A DNA stretch of 64,000 nucleotides from Sinomonas gamaensis (GTDB lineage Bacteria > Actinomycetota > Actinomycetes > Actinomycetales > Micrococcaceae). The notes beneath the pieces are model-generated. The model saw only the letters and a program-made list of their open reading frames with translations. It did not search any database and was not told the DNA's origin. The stretch lies in the NCBI RefSeq assembly GCF_005876955.1, contig NZ_SSCL01000005.1, positions 212,178 to 276,177 of the forward strand. Reading direction: 5' to 3'. Each line of letters starts with the position of its first letter. Within the stretch, counting starts at the first letter, position 1. A program made the position numbers and the translations under genes. Of the stretch, positions 56,812 to 64,000 are shown piece after piece.

Positions 56812-58476
56812 CTAGTGGAAGAAGTGCCGCGACCCCGTGAAGTACATCGTCACGCCCGCGGCCTTCGCCGCCGCGATGACCTCTTCGTCGCGGACTGAAC
56901 CGCCCGGCTGGACCACGGCCTTCACGCCCGCGTCGATGAGGATCTGCAGGCCGTCGGCAAACGGGAAGAACGCGTCGGAGGCCGCGACGGCGCCGCGAGA
57001 GCGCTCGGGGGCTGCCCCGCCGTCGCCTGCCGCAGCACCGCCGGCGGCGTCCACATCCGACTCCACGGAGACACCGAGGGTGTTGGCGCGCTCGACAGCG
57101 AGCCGGCACGAGTCGACCCGGTTCACCTGGCCCATGCCGACGCCCACTGAGGCGCGGTCCTTGGCGAGCAGGATCGCGTTCGACTTCGCCGCCCGCGAGG
57201 CCTTCCACGCGAAGGCGAGGTCGGCGATCGTCTCCTCGTCGGCGGCCTCACCGGTTGCGAGGGTCCAGTTGGCGGTGTCGTCGCCTGGGGCGTCGAGCCG
57301 GTCGGAGACCTGGACCAGCATGCCGCCGGAGATCTGGCGGAACTCCGTCGGGTACCGGTCGTAGCCCTCGGGCAGGGCAAGGAGGCGGATGTTCTTCTTC
57401 TTGGAGAGGATTTCGACGGCCTCCGGCTCGAAGTCGGGCGCGACGACGACCTCAGTGAAGATCCCCGAAAGCGTCTCCGCCATGCCCTTGCTCACGGTGC
57501 GGTTGGCCGCGACCACGCCGCCGTACGCGGAGACGGGGTCGCAGGCGTGCGCCTTCCGGTGGGCGTCCGCGATCGGGTCCTCGGCACCGGGGGTAGCGAC
57601 GGCGATGCCGCAGGGGTTCGCGTGCTTGATGATGGCGACGGCGGGCTCATCGAAATCGAAGGCCGCTCGCAGGGCCGCATCCGCGTCCACGAAGTTGTTG
57701 TAGCTCATGGCCTTGCCATGCAGCTGGTCCGCCTGCGCGATGCCGGCCGGCGCAGCCTTGTCGACGTACAGCGCGGCCTGCTGGTGCGGGTTCTCACCGT
57801 AGCGGAGCACCTCGGAGCGCTCGAGTGCGAGGCCGGCGTAGGCCGGCCACTGGATCATGCCGTCCTCGTTCTCATCGAGGAATTGGCTCGCGGTCCAGGT
57901 CGCCACGGCCGTGTCGTAGGCGGCAGTGTGGGCGAACGCCTTCGCCGCGAGGCGCTGGCGCGTCTTGAGGCTGAAGCCGCCTTCCGCCGCTGCCGTGACG
58001 ACCTCGCCGTAGAACCCCGGATCGACGACGACGGCGACGGCGGCGTGATTCTTCGCGGCCGACCGCACCATGGCGGGTCCCCCGATGTCGATCTGTTCGA
58101 CCACGTCGTCGAGTGCCGCGCCCGAGCGCACCGTCTCGACGAACGGGTAGAGGTTCACCACCACGAGGTCGAACGGCTCGATGTCCATCGCCTCGAGCGT
58201 CTGCATGTGCTCCGGCACCCGGCGGTCGGCTAGGATCCCGCCGTGGACGCGGGGGTGCAGCGTCTTCACGCGCCCGTCGAGCATCTCCGGCGAACCGGTG
58301 ACCTCTTCGACTTCCTGCACGGGCACGCCGGCAGCGGCGATCTTCTTCGCCGTGGAACCTGTGGAGACGATCCGCACTCCGGCCGCGTGGAGCCCCTTCG
58401 CGAGGTCCTCGAGACCGGTCTTGTCATAGACGGAGATGAGGGCACGTCGGATGGGGACACGGTCAAGCTGGATCAC
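56812..58476 (-). CDS. purH: Bifunctional AICAR formyltransferase/IMP cyclohydrolase
   Basis: A 554-residue enzyme for the last two steps of IMP synthesis. The N-terminal cyclohydrolase (to ~200) has [24 protein letters not shown] and [15 protein letters not shown]. The transformylase has [23 protein letters not shown] and [19 protein letters not shown] sequence. A Gly/Ala-rich insert ([19 protein letters not shown]) sits just before AASDAFFPF. The GTG at 58476 is the start. purN lies 3.3 kb upstream, with other genes between. Its substrate AICAR relates to the ZTP signal sensed upstream of glyA. Confidence 0.97.
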   Translation of the reverse strand: MIQLDRVPIRRALISVYDKTGLEDLAKGLHAAGVRIVSTGSTAKKIAAAGVPVQEVEEVTGSPEMLDGRVKTLHPRVHGGILADRRVPEHMQTLEAMDIEPFDLVVVNLYPFVETVRSGAALDDVVEQIDIGGPAMVRSAAKNHAAVAVVVDPGFYGEVVTAAAEGGFSLKTRQRLAAKAFAHTAAYDTAVATWTASQFLDENEDGMIQWPAYAGLALERSEVLRYGENPHQQAALYVDKAAPAGIAQADQLHGKAMSYNNFVDADAALRAAFDFDEPAVAIIKHANPCGIAVATPGAEDPIADAHRKAHACDPVSAYGGVVAANRTVSKGMAETLSGIFTEVVVAPDFEPEAVEILSKKKNIRLLALPEGYDRYPTEFRQISGGMLVQVSDRLDAPGDDTANWTLATGEAADEETIADLAFAWKASRAAKSNAILLAKDRASVGVGMGQVNRVDSCRLAVERANTLGVSVESDVDAAGGAAAGDGGAAPERSRGAVAASDAFFPFADGLQILIDAGVKAVVQPGGSVRDEEVIAAAKAAGVTMYFTGSRHFFH

Positions 58477-58583
58477 AGGGCACTCGTCTCTCTCGTGCTG
58501 AGTCTGGGGGTCGCGGCCATTCTATCGCCGCGCGCCGGGCGGTCCCTTTGGTTGGGCCGCCTCAGTCGGGGAACCACTAGGAC

Positions 58584-58655
58584 GTGCGAGCAATGGTGTA
58601 TCGAGGGCCGTACAAGGTCCGGGTCGAAGAGAGGGACATTCCGAAGATCGAGCAC
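58584..58655 (+). pseudogene. Remnant of a zinc alcohol dehydrogenase N terminus
   Basis: The frame from GTG 58584 reads MRAMVYRGPYKVRVEERDIP and KIEH, closely like the start of glutathione-independent formaldehyde/alcohol dehydrogenases (MRAVVYRGP-x2-VRVEE). After KIEH the similarity ends and an Arg-rich, non-protein-like frame runs on into the DoxX gene. The usual 350 further residues are missing, so this is a deletion scar. It lies in the 313-bp gap between purH and the DoxX gene; no other gene is seen there. Confidence 0.55.
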
Positions 58656-58789
58656 GAAGCACGCGTGGAGGGACCCGAGCATCGCCGCGGAATCCGGGGT
58701 CGCGCTCCCAGCCGTGGGCGCCGTCGTCGTCAAGTGCCTCGCGAAGCGCAACCGCACCTGACCAAGCAAGCCGAATCGAAGGAGACATC

Positions 58790-59230
58790 ATGGCATTCTC
58801 GCTGAGCCGCGCGGTTCTGCGCCTGGCGACCGGGGCGTACCTCCTCAATTCCGGGATCTCCAAGCTCTCGCTCGACGAGGAGAGCGCCGGGTCGATCCAG
58901 GACATGGCGTCCAACGCCGTGCCGCAGGTCAAGCAGCTTCCGCCCGCGACGTTCGGCAAGGTCCTCGCGGCGGGCGAGATCGCCCTGGGAGGCGCGCTGC
59001 TCCTGCCCCTCGTTCCCACCAAGCTCGCCGCCCTCGGCCTCACGGGGTTCGGGTCCGGCCTCGTCGCGGTCTACGCGAAGACGCCGGGTCTGACGCAGGG
59101 CGACGGGATCCGGCCAACGCAGGCCGGGATCTCCATGGCGAAGGACACGTGGCTCGCCGCCATCGGCCTCGCCCTCCTACTCGACCGCAAGCGCAAGGCT
59201 GTGAGAGGAGGTCGCGCCACGAAGCGTTGA
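58790..59230 (+). CDS. DoxX-like membrane protein
   Basis: A 146-residue protein with four hydrophobic segments. LRLATGAYLLNSGISKLSLDEE opens it as in DoxX-family proteins, followed by VLAAGEIALGGALLLP and LAALGLTGFGSGLVAVYAKTPG. The end is basic (DRKRKAVRGGRATKR). A clear AAGGAG lies before the ATG. DoxX proteins are linked to thiol stress and quinone-type oxidoreductases in some bacteria; the role here is unknown. A stress-type SRPBCC protein follows 87 bp downstream. Confidence 0.78.
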   Translation: MAFSLSRAVLRLATGAYLLNSGISKLSLDEESAGSIQDMASNAVPQVKQLPPATFGKVLAAGEIALGGALLLPLVPTKLAALGLTGFGSGLVAVYAKTPGLTQGDGIRPTQAGISMAKDTWLAAIGLALLLDRKRKAVRGGRATKR

Positions 59231-59317
59231 CCCCGCTTTCAGGCCCTGCCTACGGTGGACGGGCGCCCACCGGCGCGGGTCGAGCAAAGGCCGCCCACGG
59301 AGCAGAAGGAGGATTCC

Positions 59318-59926
59318 ATGGCTACCGTTCAGCAGTCAATCGACGTCAATGTCCCCGTGTCCACCGCCTACAACCAGTGGACCCAGTTCGAATCGTTCCC
59401 CGAGTTCATGGGGGGCGTGGAGTCCGTGGTTCAGCAGGACAGCACGCACCTCCACTGGACCACCAAGGTCGCGGGGCAGACCCGCGAATTCGATACCGTG
59501 ATCACCGAGCAGGAGCCCGACTCGCGCGTCGCGTGGAGCACACAAGAGGGAGTCGAGCACGCCGGCTCCGTGACCTTCGAGGCTCTCGGGCCCGACACCA
59601 CGCGCGTGAATGTGCAGTTCCAGTGGGATCCGGACTCGGCAGTCGAGAAGATCGGCGCCTTCTTCGGGGCAGACGACATGCAGGTCCGCTCCGATTTGAA
59701 GAAGTTCAAGGAGTTCATCGAATCGCGCGGCACTGAGACCGGTGCGTGGCGCGGCGAGGTCGGCTCCGCGCCGCAGGCCGGCGAGGTCTTCGAGTCGGGG
59801 TCGGAAGGAACCACTGGCCTCGGCGGCACCACGGGCACGGGACCCGGGACCGGGACCGGCCTCGGCGGGGCTGGTGGGGCGACCGGCGCTGGCGGCGGAA
59901 CCACCGAGACCGGACCGGTCATCTGA
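59318..59926 (+). CDS. SRPBCC-family (polyketide cyclase/dehydrase-like) protein
   Basis: A 202-residue protein. Residues 1-150 are a START-like SRPBCC domain: VQQSIDVNVPVSTAYNQWTQ, FPEFMGGVESVVQQD, HWTTKVAGQTREFDTVITEQ and RVNVQFQWDPDS are standard in the cyclase/dehydrase subgroup found in actinobacteria. The last ~45 residues are Gly/Thr repeats (TGTGPGTGTGLGGAGG), probably disordered. AGAAGGAGG precedes the ATG. The ligand is unknown. Confidence 0.88.
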   Translation: MATVQQSIDVNVPVSTAYNQWTQFESFPEFMGGVESVVQQDSTHLHWTTKVAGQTREFDTVITEQEPDSRVAWSTQEGVEHAGSVTFEALGPDTTRVNVQFQWDPDSAVEKIGAFFGADDMQVRSDLKKFKEFIESRGTETGAWRGEVGSAPQAGEVFESGSEGTTGLGGTTGTGPGTGTGLGGAGGATGAGGGTTETGPVI

Positions 59927-59946
59927 CCGACTGACGGACCAGAGGA

Positions 59947-59976
59947 CGTGTGGGGCGGCGGCCGCCGCCCCACACG
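59947..59976. terminator. Perfect 30-bp palindrome between convergent genes
   Basis: Positions 59947-59976 are a perfect inverted repeat without spacer, folding to a ~13-bp stem with a short loop. It lies midway between the SRPBCC stop and the convergent permease stop and can end both transcripts. Confidence 0.82.
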
Positions 59977-59995
59977 CATGTCCCCACAAGCATGG

Positions 59996-60808
59996 TCAGG
60001 CGTCTCGGCGGATCCACCGGAAGGTCAGCCGGCTCACTACGAGCCCCACGACGAGCCATACGGCAAGCCACACAGCAATCCATCCGAGGTCCCAGGTCCC
60101 GTTCTGTTCGAGCACCTTGAAGCCGTCCGGAAGGAAGACCGAGCGCATTCCCTGGGCAATCCACTTGAGCGGGAAGACGCTCGCGAGGTTCTGCATCCAC
60201 GCGGGAAGCATGGAGAACTGCAGGTAGACGCCCGAGATGAACTGCAGAACCAGCACGATCGGCACCACGACCGCGGTGGCGCTCCGGCTGCTCCTCGGGA
60301 GCGCCGAGAGGGCGATCCCCAGCAGCGCGGACGTCACGATGCCGAGCACGAAGACCCACGCGAAGGTGGTCCACGCCTGCGTGGAGGTCGGCAGCGCAAC
60401 CCCGAACGCGAACTTCGCCACCACGAGGAGCATCGCGGCCTGCAGGACGCCCGTGACGAACACCCGCCCGAGCTTTCCGAGGAAGTAGGAGACGGGCGAG
60501 AGCGGTGTGCCGCCCAGCCGTTTGAGCGTGCCGTCGCCCTTCTCCCCCGCGATGTCCACTGCCAGGTTCTGCACGCCCGAGAGCAGGATCCCCGCAGCGA
60601 GCATTCCCGGGAGGTAGTACTCCGCGACCGAGACGTGATCGGGAGAGCCCGGACCGAGGCCGATGTCGCCGCGCGAGCTGAACGCCGCCGCGAAGATCCC
60701 CAGCATGAGCATGGGGAACAGGAAGGTGAAGAAGACGGCGTCGGGCGAACGGAAGTAGCCCTTGGTCTCGTAGCCCGTCCGGGCCACCCCGTGGGAGATG
60801 ATGCTCAT
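59996..60808 (-). CDS. ABC-2 type exporter permease
   Basis: A 270-residue six-helix permease. FFTFLFPMLMLGIFAAAF, the cytosolic EKGDGTLKRLGGTPLSPVSYFLGK loop and LQFISGVYLQFSMLPAWMQN with FPLKWIAQGMRSVF are typical of the ABC-2 family (YadH/DrrB group). It overlaps the ATPase stop by 4 bp. The exported compound is unknown. It is not closely like the exporter at 24.7-27.4 kb, which uses two permeases. Confidence 0.92.
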   Translation of the reverse strand: MSIISHGVARTGYETKGYFRSPDAVFFTFLFPMLMLGIFAAAFSSRGDIGLGPGSPDHVSVAEYYLPGMLAAGILLSGVQNLAVDIAGEKGDGTLKRLGGTPLSPVSYFLGKLGRVFVTGVLQAAMLLVVAKFAFGVALPTSTQAWTTFAWVFVLGIVTSALLGIALSALPRSSRSATAVVVPIVLVLQFISGVYLQFSMLPAWMQNLASVFPLKWIAQGMRSVFLPDGFKVLEQNGTWDLGWIAVWLAVWLVVGLVVSRLTFRWIRRDA

Positions 60809-61752
60809 GCCGGCTCGCCCTCCTTCTCCGTGTGCATCTTCTCCGTGTGCATCACCACGAGTTCCCGCGCCGTGCCTGCCGTTGCGCTGGCGGTCGCGGC
60901 GGCGTGGACGAGGCTGAGGTACACGTCCTCGAGGCTCGGGCGGATGACCTCGAGCTCGCGCGGCTCGCCGCCGACTCCCTGCGCGAGATCGACGACGAGC
61001 GCCGCCGGCCGTTCCGTGCGCTCCTCGTGCAGCGCTCCCGCCTCATCCCGCCACCGCACGAGCGGTACCCGCGCCTCGGCCCCTCCGAGCTGATCGATGC
61101 GCCCGACCGCCACGAGGCGCCCGCCCACGATCACACCGCCGCGGTCCCCGAGGCGTGCGGCCTCGTCCAGGTAATGGGTCGTGAGCAGGATCGTGGTGCC
61201 CTCCGACTTGAGCTCCTCGATCAGGCCCCAGAACTCGCGGCGGGCTTCGGGGTCGAAGCCAGTCGTCGGTTCGTCGAGGAACAGGAGCTCCGGCCTCCCG
61301 ACGATCGCGAGAGCCACGTCCACGCGCCGCTGCTGGCCCCCCGACAGCTTGCCGATCCTCGTCTTGGCCTGCTTCTCGAGGCCCACAGCGGCAATGACGT
61401 CGTCGACCCTGCGCGGGTTCGGATAGAAGCGAGCGAAGTGGGAAAGCTGCTCGCGGACGGTGTACTGCCCGCTCTCTCCCGTGGACTGGAGGACGATCCC
61501 GAGACGAGCCTTCCAGTCGAGCCTCCCGTGTGCGGGATCGACGCCCAGAACGCTCACCTCGCCTGCGCTGCGATGGCGGTAGCCCTCAAGGATCTCCACT
61601 GTGGTGGACTTGCCCGCGCCGTTCGGGCCGAGCAGCGCAAAAGTCTCGCCCTGGGCGATGTCCAGGTCGATGCCGTCGACGGCGGCCACGCCGCCGTATT
61701 CCTTGCGGAGGCCGCGCACGCGGACCGCAAGTTCGGGAGGATTCGCTCTCAT
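60805..61752 (-). CDS. ABC exporter ATP-binding protein
   Basis: A 315-residue ATPase with Walker A GPNGAGKST, Q-loop LQSTGESGQYTV, signature KLSGGQQRRV, Walker B LLFLDEPTTGFDP and H-loop TTHYLDEAARL. I chose ATG 61752 because GGGG precedes it; one 12 codons earlier is possible. The C terminus carries a perfect 15-bp tandem duplication giving MHTEKMHTEK. It pairs with the permease that follows and lies between purN and purH. Confidence 0.92.
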   Translation of the reverse strand: MRANPPELAVRVRGLRKEYGGVAAVDGIDLDIAQGETFALLGPNGAGKSTTVEILEGYRHRSAGEVSVLGVDPAHGRLDWKARLGIVLQSTGESGQYTVREQLSHFARFYPNPRRVDDVIAAVGLEKQAKTRIGKLSGGQQRRVDVALAIVGRPELLFLDEPTTGFDPEARREFWGLIEELKSEGTTILLTTHYLDEAARLGDRGGVIVGGRLVAVGRIDQLGGAEARVPLVRWRDEAGALHEERTERPAALVVDLAQGVGGEPRELEVIRPSLEDVYLSLVHAAATASATAGTARELVVMHTEKMHTEKEGEPA

Positions 61753-61791
61753 ACCCCGAGCATGACGCGTCAACGCCCCTGAGGGCATCCG

Positions 61792-62403
61792 TCAGGAGGC
61801 TGAACTCTGCACCCCATTCGCCGACGACGGCGCGATGAGCTTGCCGGCCGAGAGCTGGCGCAGGACGTCGATGAGCAGCCTGCGCTCGACCACCTTGATG
61901 CGCTCGTGGAGCGACTCCTCGTCGTCATCCGACTCCACGGCGACCGCCTCCTGAGCGATGATCGGCCCGGTGTCCACTCCGGCGTCGGCCCAGTGCACCG
62001 TGCAGCCGGTGACCTTGACACCGTAGGCGAGCGCGTCGCGTACCCCGTGCGCGCCGGGGAAGGCAGGGAGCAGCGCGGGGTGGGTGTTGAGGTAGCGTCC
62101 CCCGAAGCGCTCGATGAAGTCCGGGCTCACGATGCGCATGAATCCCGAGGAGACCACGACGTCCGGGGCGTACTCCGCGACGCGTTCGGTGAGCGCAGCG
62201 TCCCACTCGGCGCGGGTCTCGAAGGAATTGAAGTTGACCACGAAGGTCTCGAGTCCCGCCTCGTCCGAACGCTCGATGCCGTAGGTCCCTTCACGGTCCG
62301 CGCCGACAGCGGCGATCTCGACGTCGAGCTCGCCCGCCTGCACGGCGTCGATGACCGCCTGGAGGTTCGAGCCGGTGCCGGAGACGAGAACCACGATGCG
62401 CAT
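61792..62403 (-). CDS. purN: Phosphoribosylglycinamide formyltransferase
   Basis: A 203-residue enzyme transferring the formyl group of 10-formyl-THF to GAR in purine synthesis. VVLVSGTGSNLQAVID binds phosphate; the catalytic Asn-His-Asp set is in YLNTHPALLPAFPGAHGVRDAL and CTVHWADAGVDTGPII. The ATG is at 62403, 10 bp after the membrane-protein gene. In related genomes purN is normally next to purH; here four genes lie between. Confidence 0.96.
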   Translation of the reverse strand: MRIVVLVSGTGSNLQAVIDAVQAGELDVEIAAVGADREGTYGIERSDEAGLETFVVNFNSFETRAEWDAALTERVAEYAPDVVVSSGFMRIVSPDFIERFGGRYLNTHPALLPAFPGAHGVRDALAYGVKVTGCTVHWADAGVDTGPIIAQEAVAVESDDDEESLHERIKVVERRLLIDVLRQLSAGKLIAPSSANGVQSSAS

Positions 62404-62413
62404 GGGTTCAACC

Positions 62414-63733
62414 TTAGGCCTTCGCGGAAGCCGCCGCGGATCGGGTGAGCTGCCCGCGCTCGAGCCAAGGAGCGAGGGCGTAGCCGATCACCGCTCCGAT
62501 GGCAGTCTCGGCCCCGACCCACACGAGGGTCCAGAGGGGGCTTGGGCCAATATCGGCAAAACGGCCCACGCCGGCCGACCCTCCCGAGAGCCACGCGGCG
62601 CCGCCCGCGAGCAGTCCAGCGACCGCTCCCACGAGCAGCCCGAGGACCAGCGCCGAGACCGAAGCCGAGAACCAGCGCGCCGGAACCTTGATGGACAGCC
62701 ACTCGTCGAAGTGGTCCTCGCCCGCACGCTGGAACCACCATCCGCCAAGGACGCCGGCGATCACGGGGAGCACGATCGCCGCTGCCGTGAACGGGCTGGA
62801 CGCCGTGGGGAGGGCCGCGAGGACGGGAAGGGGCGGGAGCGGACCGACGGCGGTCGAGAGGGCACCCGCAGTCGAACCGGTGCCGAGCACGACTCCCGAG
62901 CCCGAAGACCAGGCGAGCGCCCACACGGCCAGGTTGGGCACGTAGCCCAACTGGGCCACGGTGAGGGCTGCACCTCCCACGCCCCCAGCGCCGAGGGCCT
63001 CGTACACGGTGACCACGTCAGCCCAGCGGACCGCAAGGTCCAGGGCGAGGAGCGCGGCAGCGAGCCCGAACGCCGCGGCCGCTGCGACGAAACCCCCTCG
63101 GATCACGGCCCAGAAGTAGCTCCCGGTCCACCGCGAATACTGCCCCGTGCGGGCAATCCAGTCGACCGCGTCCACGCCGATCAGCCGGCTCCAGGATCCG
63201 GCCTCGCGTCGGGCCCCGACGATGAGCCCCAGCCCCACGGGGATGAGCGGCACGGCGGCCGCGGCTCCCACACTGGCGCTCACGGCATTGGTGCTGCAGA
63301 CGAAGGCTGTGGCGAAGCCGGCGAGAGAGTAGAGGGCCGCAGCTCCGAGCAGCCCCTGCCAGAGGGTCGTCGCGTACGACGCCCTCGCGAGGCGGCGCCC
63401 CGCCCGCCACGACAGGAGGAACGGAATGAGCGCGAAGCCCAGGGGCACGAGGCGGAGGACGGTCGTGGAAGGCGCGGCACCGCCGTCGCCTGTCGCTCCG
63501 AGGTCGCTCAGGCGCAGCGGGACTCCGTGCACGAGGAGCCACGCCTGGCCGCCGAGACGGGCGGCCGCCTCGGGGGGAAGCGGTCCGAAGCCTCCCGTCA
63601 GCCAGACCGCTGCGAGCGGGACCACGGTGAGGACTGCGGAAATGAGCACGGCCTGAAGCGCCTCGACGGCGCCCTGAAGCCACAGCGGCATCGGAATGCC
63701 GAGGAGCCCTGACTGGTCGGCGCGCAGTTTCAT
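62414..63733 (-). CDS. DUF6350-like polytopic membrane protein
   Basis: A ~439-residue protein with about ten to twelve hydrophobic segments and no clear catalytic motif. It is rich in Ala/Gly/Val, with VPLGFALIPFLLSWRAGRRLAR, SWSRLIGVDAVDWIARTGQYS and WFQRAGEDHFDEWLSIKVPA as its polar loops. A protein of this type regularly precedes purN-purH in actinobacteria, which supports the assignment. Starts at 63733 (ATG) and 63751 (GTG, with GAGGGG) are both possible. Function unknown. The ~130 bp between its start and the IS end contain no gene. Confidence 0.75.
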   Translation of the reverse strand: MKLRADQSGLLGIPMPLWLQGAVEALQAVLISAVLTVVPLAAVWLTGGFGPLPPEAAARLGGQAWLLVHGVPLRLSDLGATGDGGAAPSTTVLRLVPLGFALIPFLLSWRAGRRLARASYATTLWQGLLGAAALYSLAGFATAFVCSTNAVSASVGAAAAVPLIPVGLGLIVGARREAGSWSRLIGVDAVDWIARTGQYSRWTGSYFWAVIRGGFVAAAAAFGLAAALLALDLAVRWADVVTVYEALGAGGVGGAALTVAQLGYVPNLAVWALAWSSGSGVVLGTGSTAGALSTAVGPLPPLPVLAALPTASSPFTAAAIVLPVIAGVLGGWWFQRAGEDHFDEWLSIKVPARWFSASVSALVLGLLVGAVAGLLAGGAAWLSGGSAGVGRFADIGPSPLWTLVWVGAETAIGAVIGYALAPWLERGQLTRSAAASAKA

Positions 63734-63880
63734 CGCATTCCACTCTGCCACGGACCCCTCGGCCAGCCGTTGAGGCACACCGGGCACAGGACGCGCGTGC
63801 TCCTGTCCCCTTCTTCTCGCGGCTCAGGCGTTTCTTGCGCAACGCGCCGCGTTCCTGACCGATTGGGAAATGAGGCGGTC

Positions 63881-64000
63881 TCAAGGAGTGTTGGCAACGG
63901 CTGCTGCGAGGTCTTCGAGGAAGACTTCTCGCGGTGTCCTGAAGCCTAGTGCCTTGCGTGGCCGGTTGTTCATCTCGAAGGCGATGGCGTCGAGGTAGGC
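63881..64000 (-). mobile_element. IS30-family transposase, C-terminal end (cut by window edge)
   Basis: On the minus strand the last 39 residues read AYLDAIAFEMNNRPRKALGF and then RTPREVFLEDLAAAVANTP before a TGA at 63881. NNRPRKALGFRTPREVF is the C-terminal signature of IS30-type DDE transposases. The catalytic domain lies beyond the right edge. The IS end should fall in the ~40 bp left of the stop codon, but its inverted repeat cannot be set without the other end. Confidence 0.85.

Noticed and set aside
58243..58761. A plus-strand frame ending AVGAVVVKCLAKRNRT before the DoxX gene
   Set aside because: Most of it is antisense to purH and no family is recognisable; only the dehydrogenase-like start in another frame was kept.

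Overview
The window is chromosomal DNA from a high-GC Gram-positive actinobacterium. The enolase/FtsB-like/DUF501/Ppx order, the monomeric NADP isocitrate dehydrogenase, frequent GTG starts and 4-bp GTGA/ATGA gene overlaps point to Micrococcaceae (Arthrobacter or Sinomonas-like). This placement is inferred from gene content and order, not from a marker-gene search.

Layout. 1-6.8 kb (minus strand): a subtilase cut by the window edge, ppx, DUF501, FtsB-like, eno, mazG, add, DedA. 6.9-14.1 kb (minus): a nucleoside uptake and salvage operon (BmpA-type lipoprotein, ATPase, two permeases, cdd, deoA). 14.3-16.7 kb: an M20 amidohydrolase and a mannose-1-phosphate guanylyltransferase. 17-20.5 kb (plus): sdhCDAB. 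20.6-27.4 kb (minus): YhjD-like protein, 2'-5' RNA ligase-like protein, trpS, exonuclease III, a small membrane protein and an ABC-2 exporter. 27.5-33.8 kb: a three-component P450 system (P450, 2Fe-2S ferredoxin, reductase) between two LysR regulators, then a metabolite:H+ symporter. 33.9-39.7 kb: a CHRD protein under a perfect CRP-type palindrome, a one-carbon cluster (glyA-folD behind a ZTP riboswitch, purU), a possible MITE and a gamma-carbonic anhydrase. 39.8-46.3 kb (plus): a ROK regulator with a monosaccharide ABC transporter and a Gfo/Idh/MocA oxidoreductase. 46.4-49.5 kb: two secreted low-complexity surface proteins, one with 249-bp tandem repeats. 49.8-52 kb: icd. 52.3-56.8 kb (plus): an unusual peptide cluster. 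56.8-64 kb: purH, a dehydrogenase remnant, DoxX-like and SRPBCC proteins, a second ABC exporter, purN, a DUF6350-like protein and the end of an IS30-family transposase.

The most interesting part is 52.3-56.8 kb. It encodes a small SARP-type regulator, a secreted protein with three C-x2-C-x7-Q repeats, a fusion of a PqqD-like domain to an M50 membrane metallopeptidase, and three homologous peptides of exactly 65 residues. The peptides share a leader (LA-E--E-LP-RDTL) and an Asn/Ala/Ser-rich C-terminal half. That half aligns without gaps to the third repeat of the secreted protein. Four direct repeats with an exact 11-bp period, the layout expected of SARP operators, lie upstream of the first peptide. 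Hairpins separate the peptide genes from the protease gene. I read this as a candidate ribosomally made, protease-matured peptide or surface-fibre system; its function cannot be told from the sequence.
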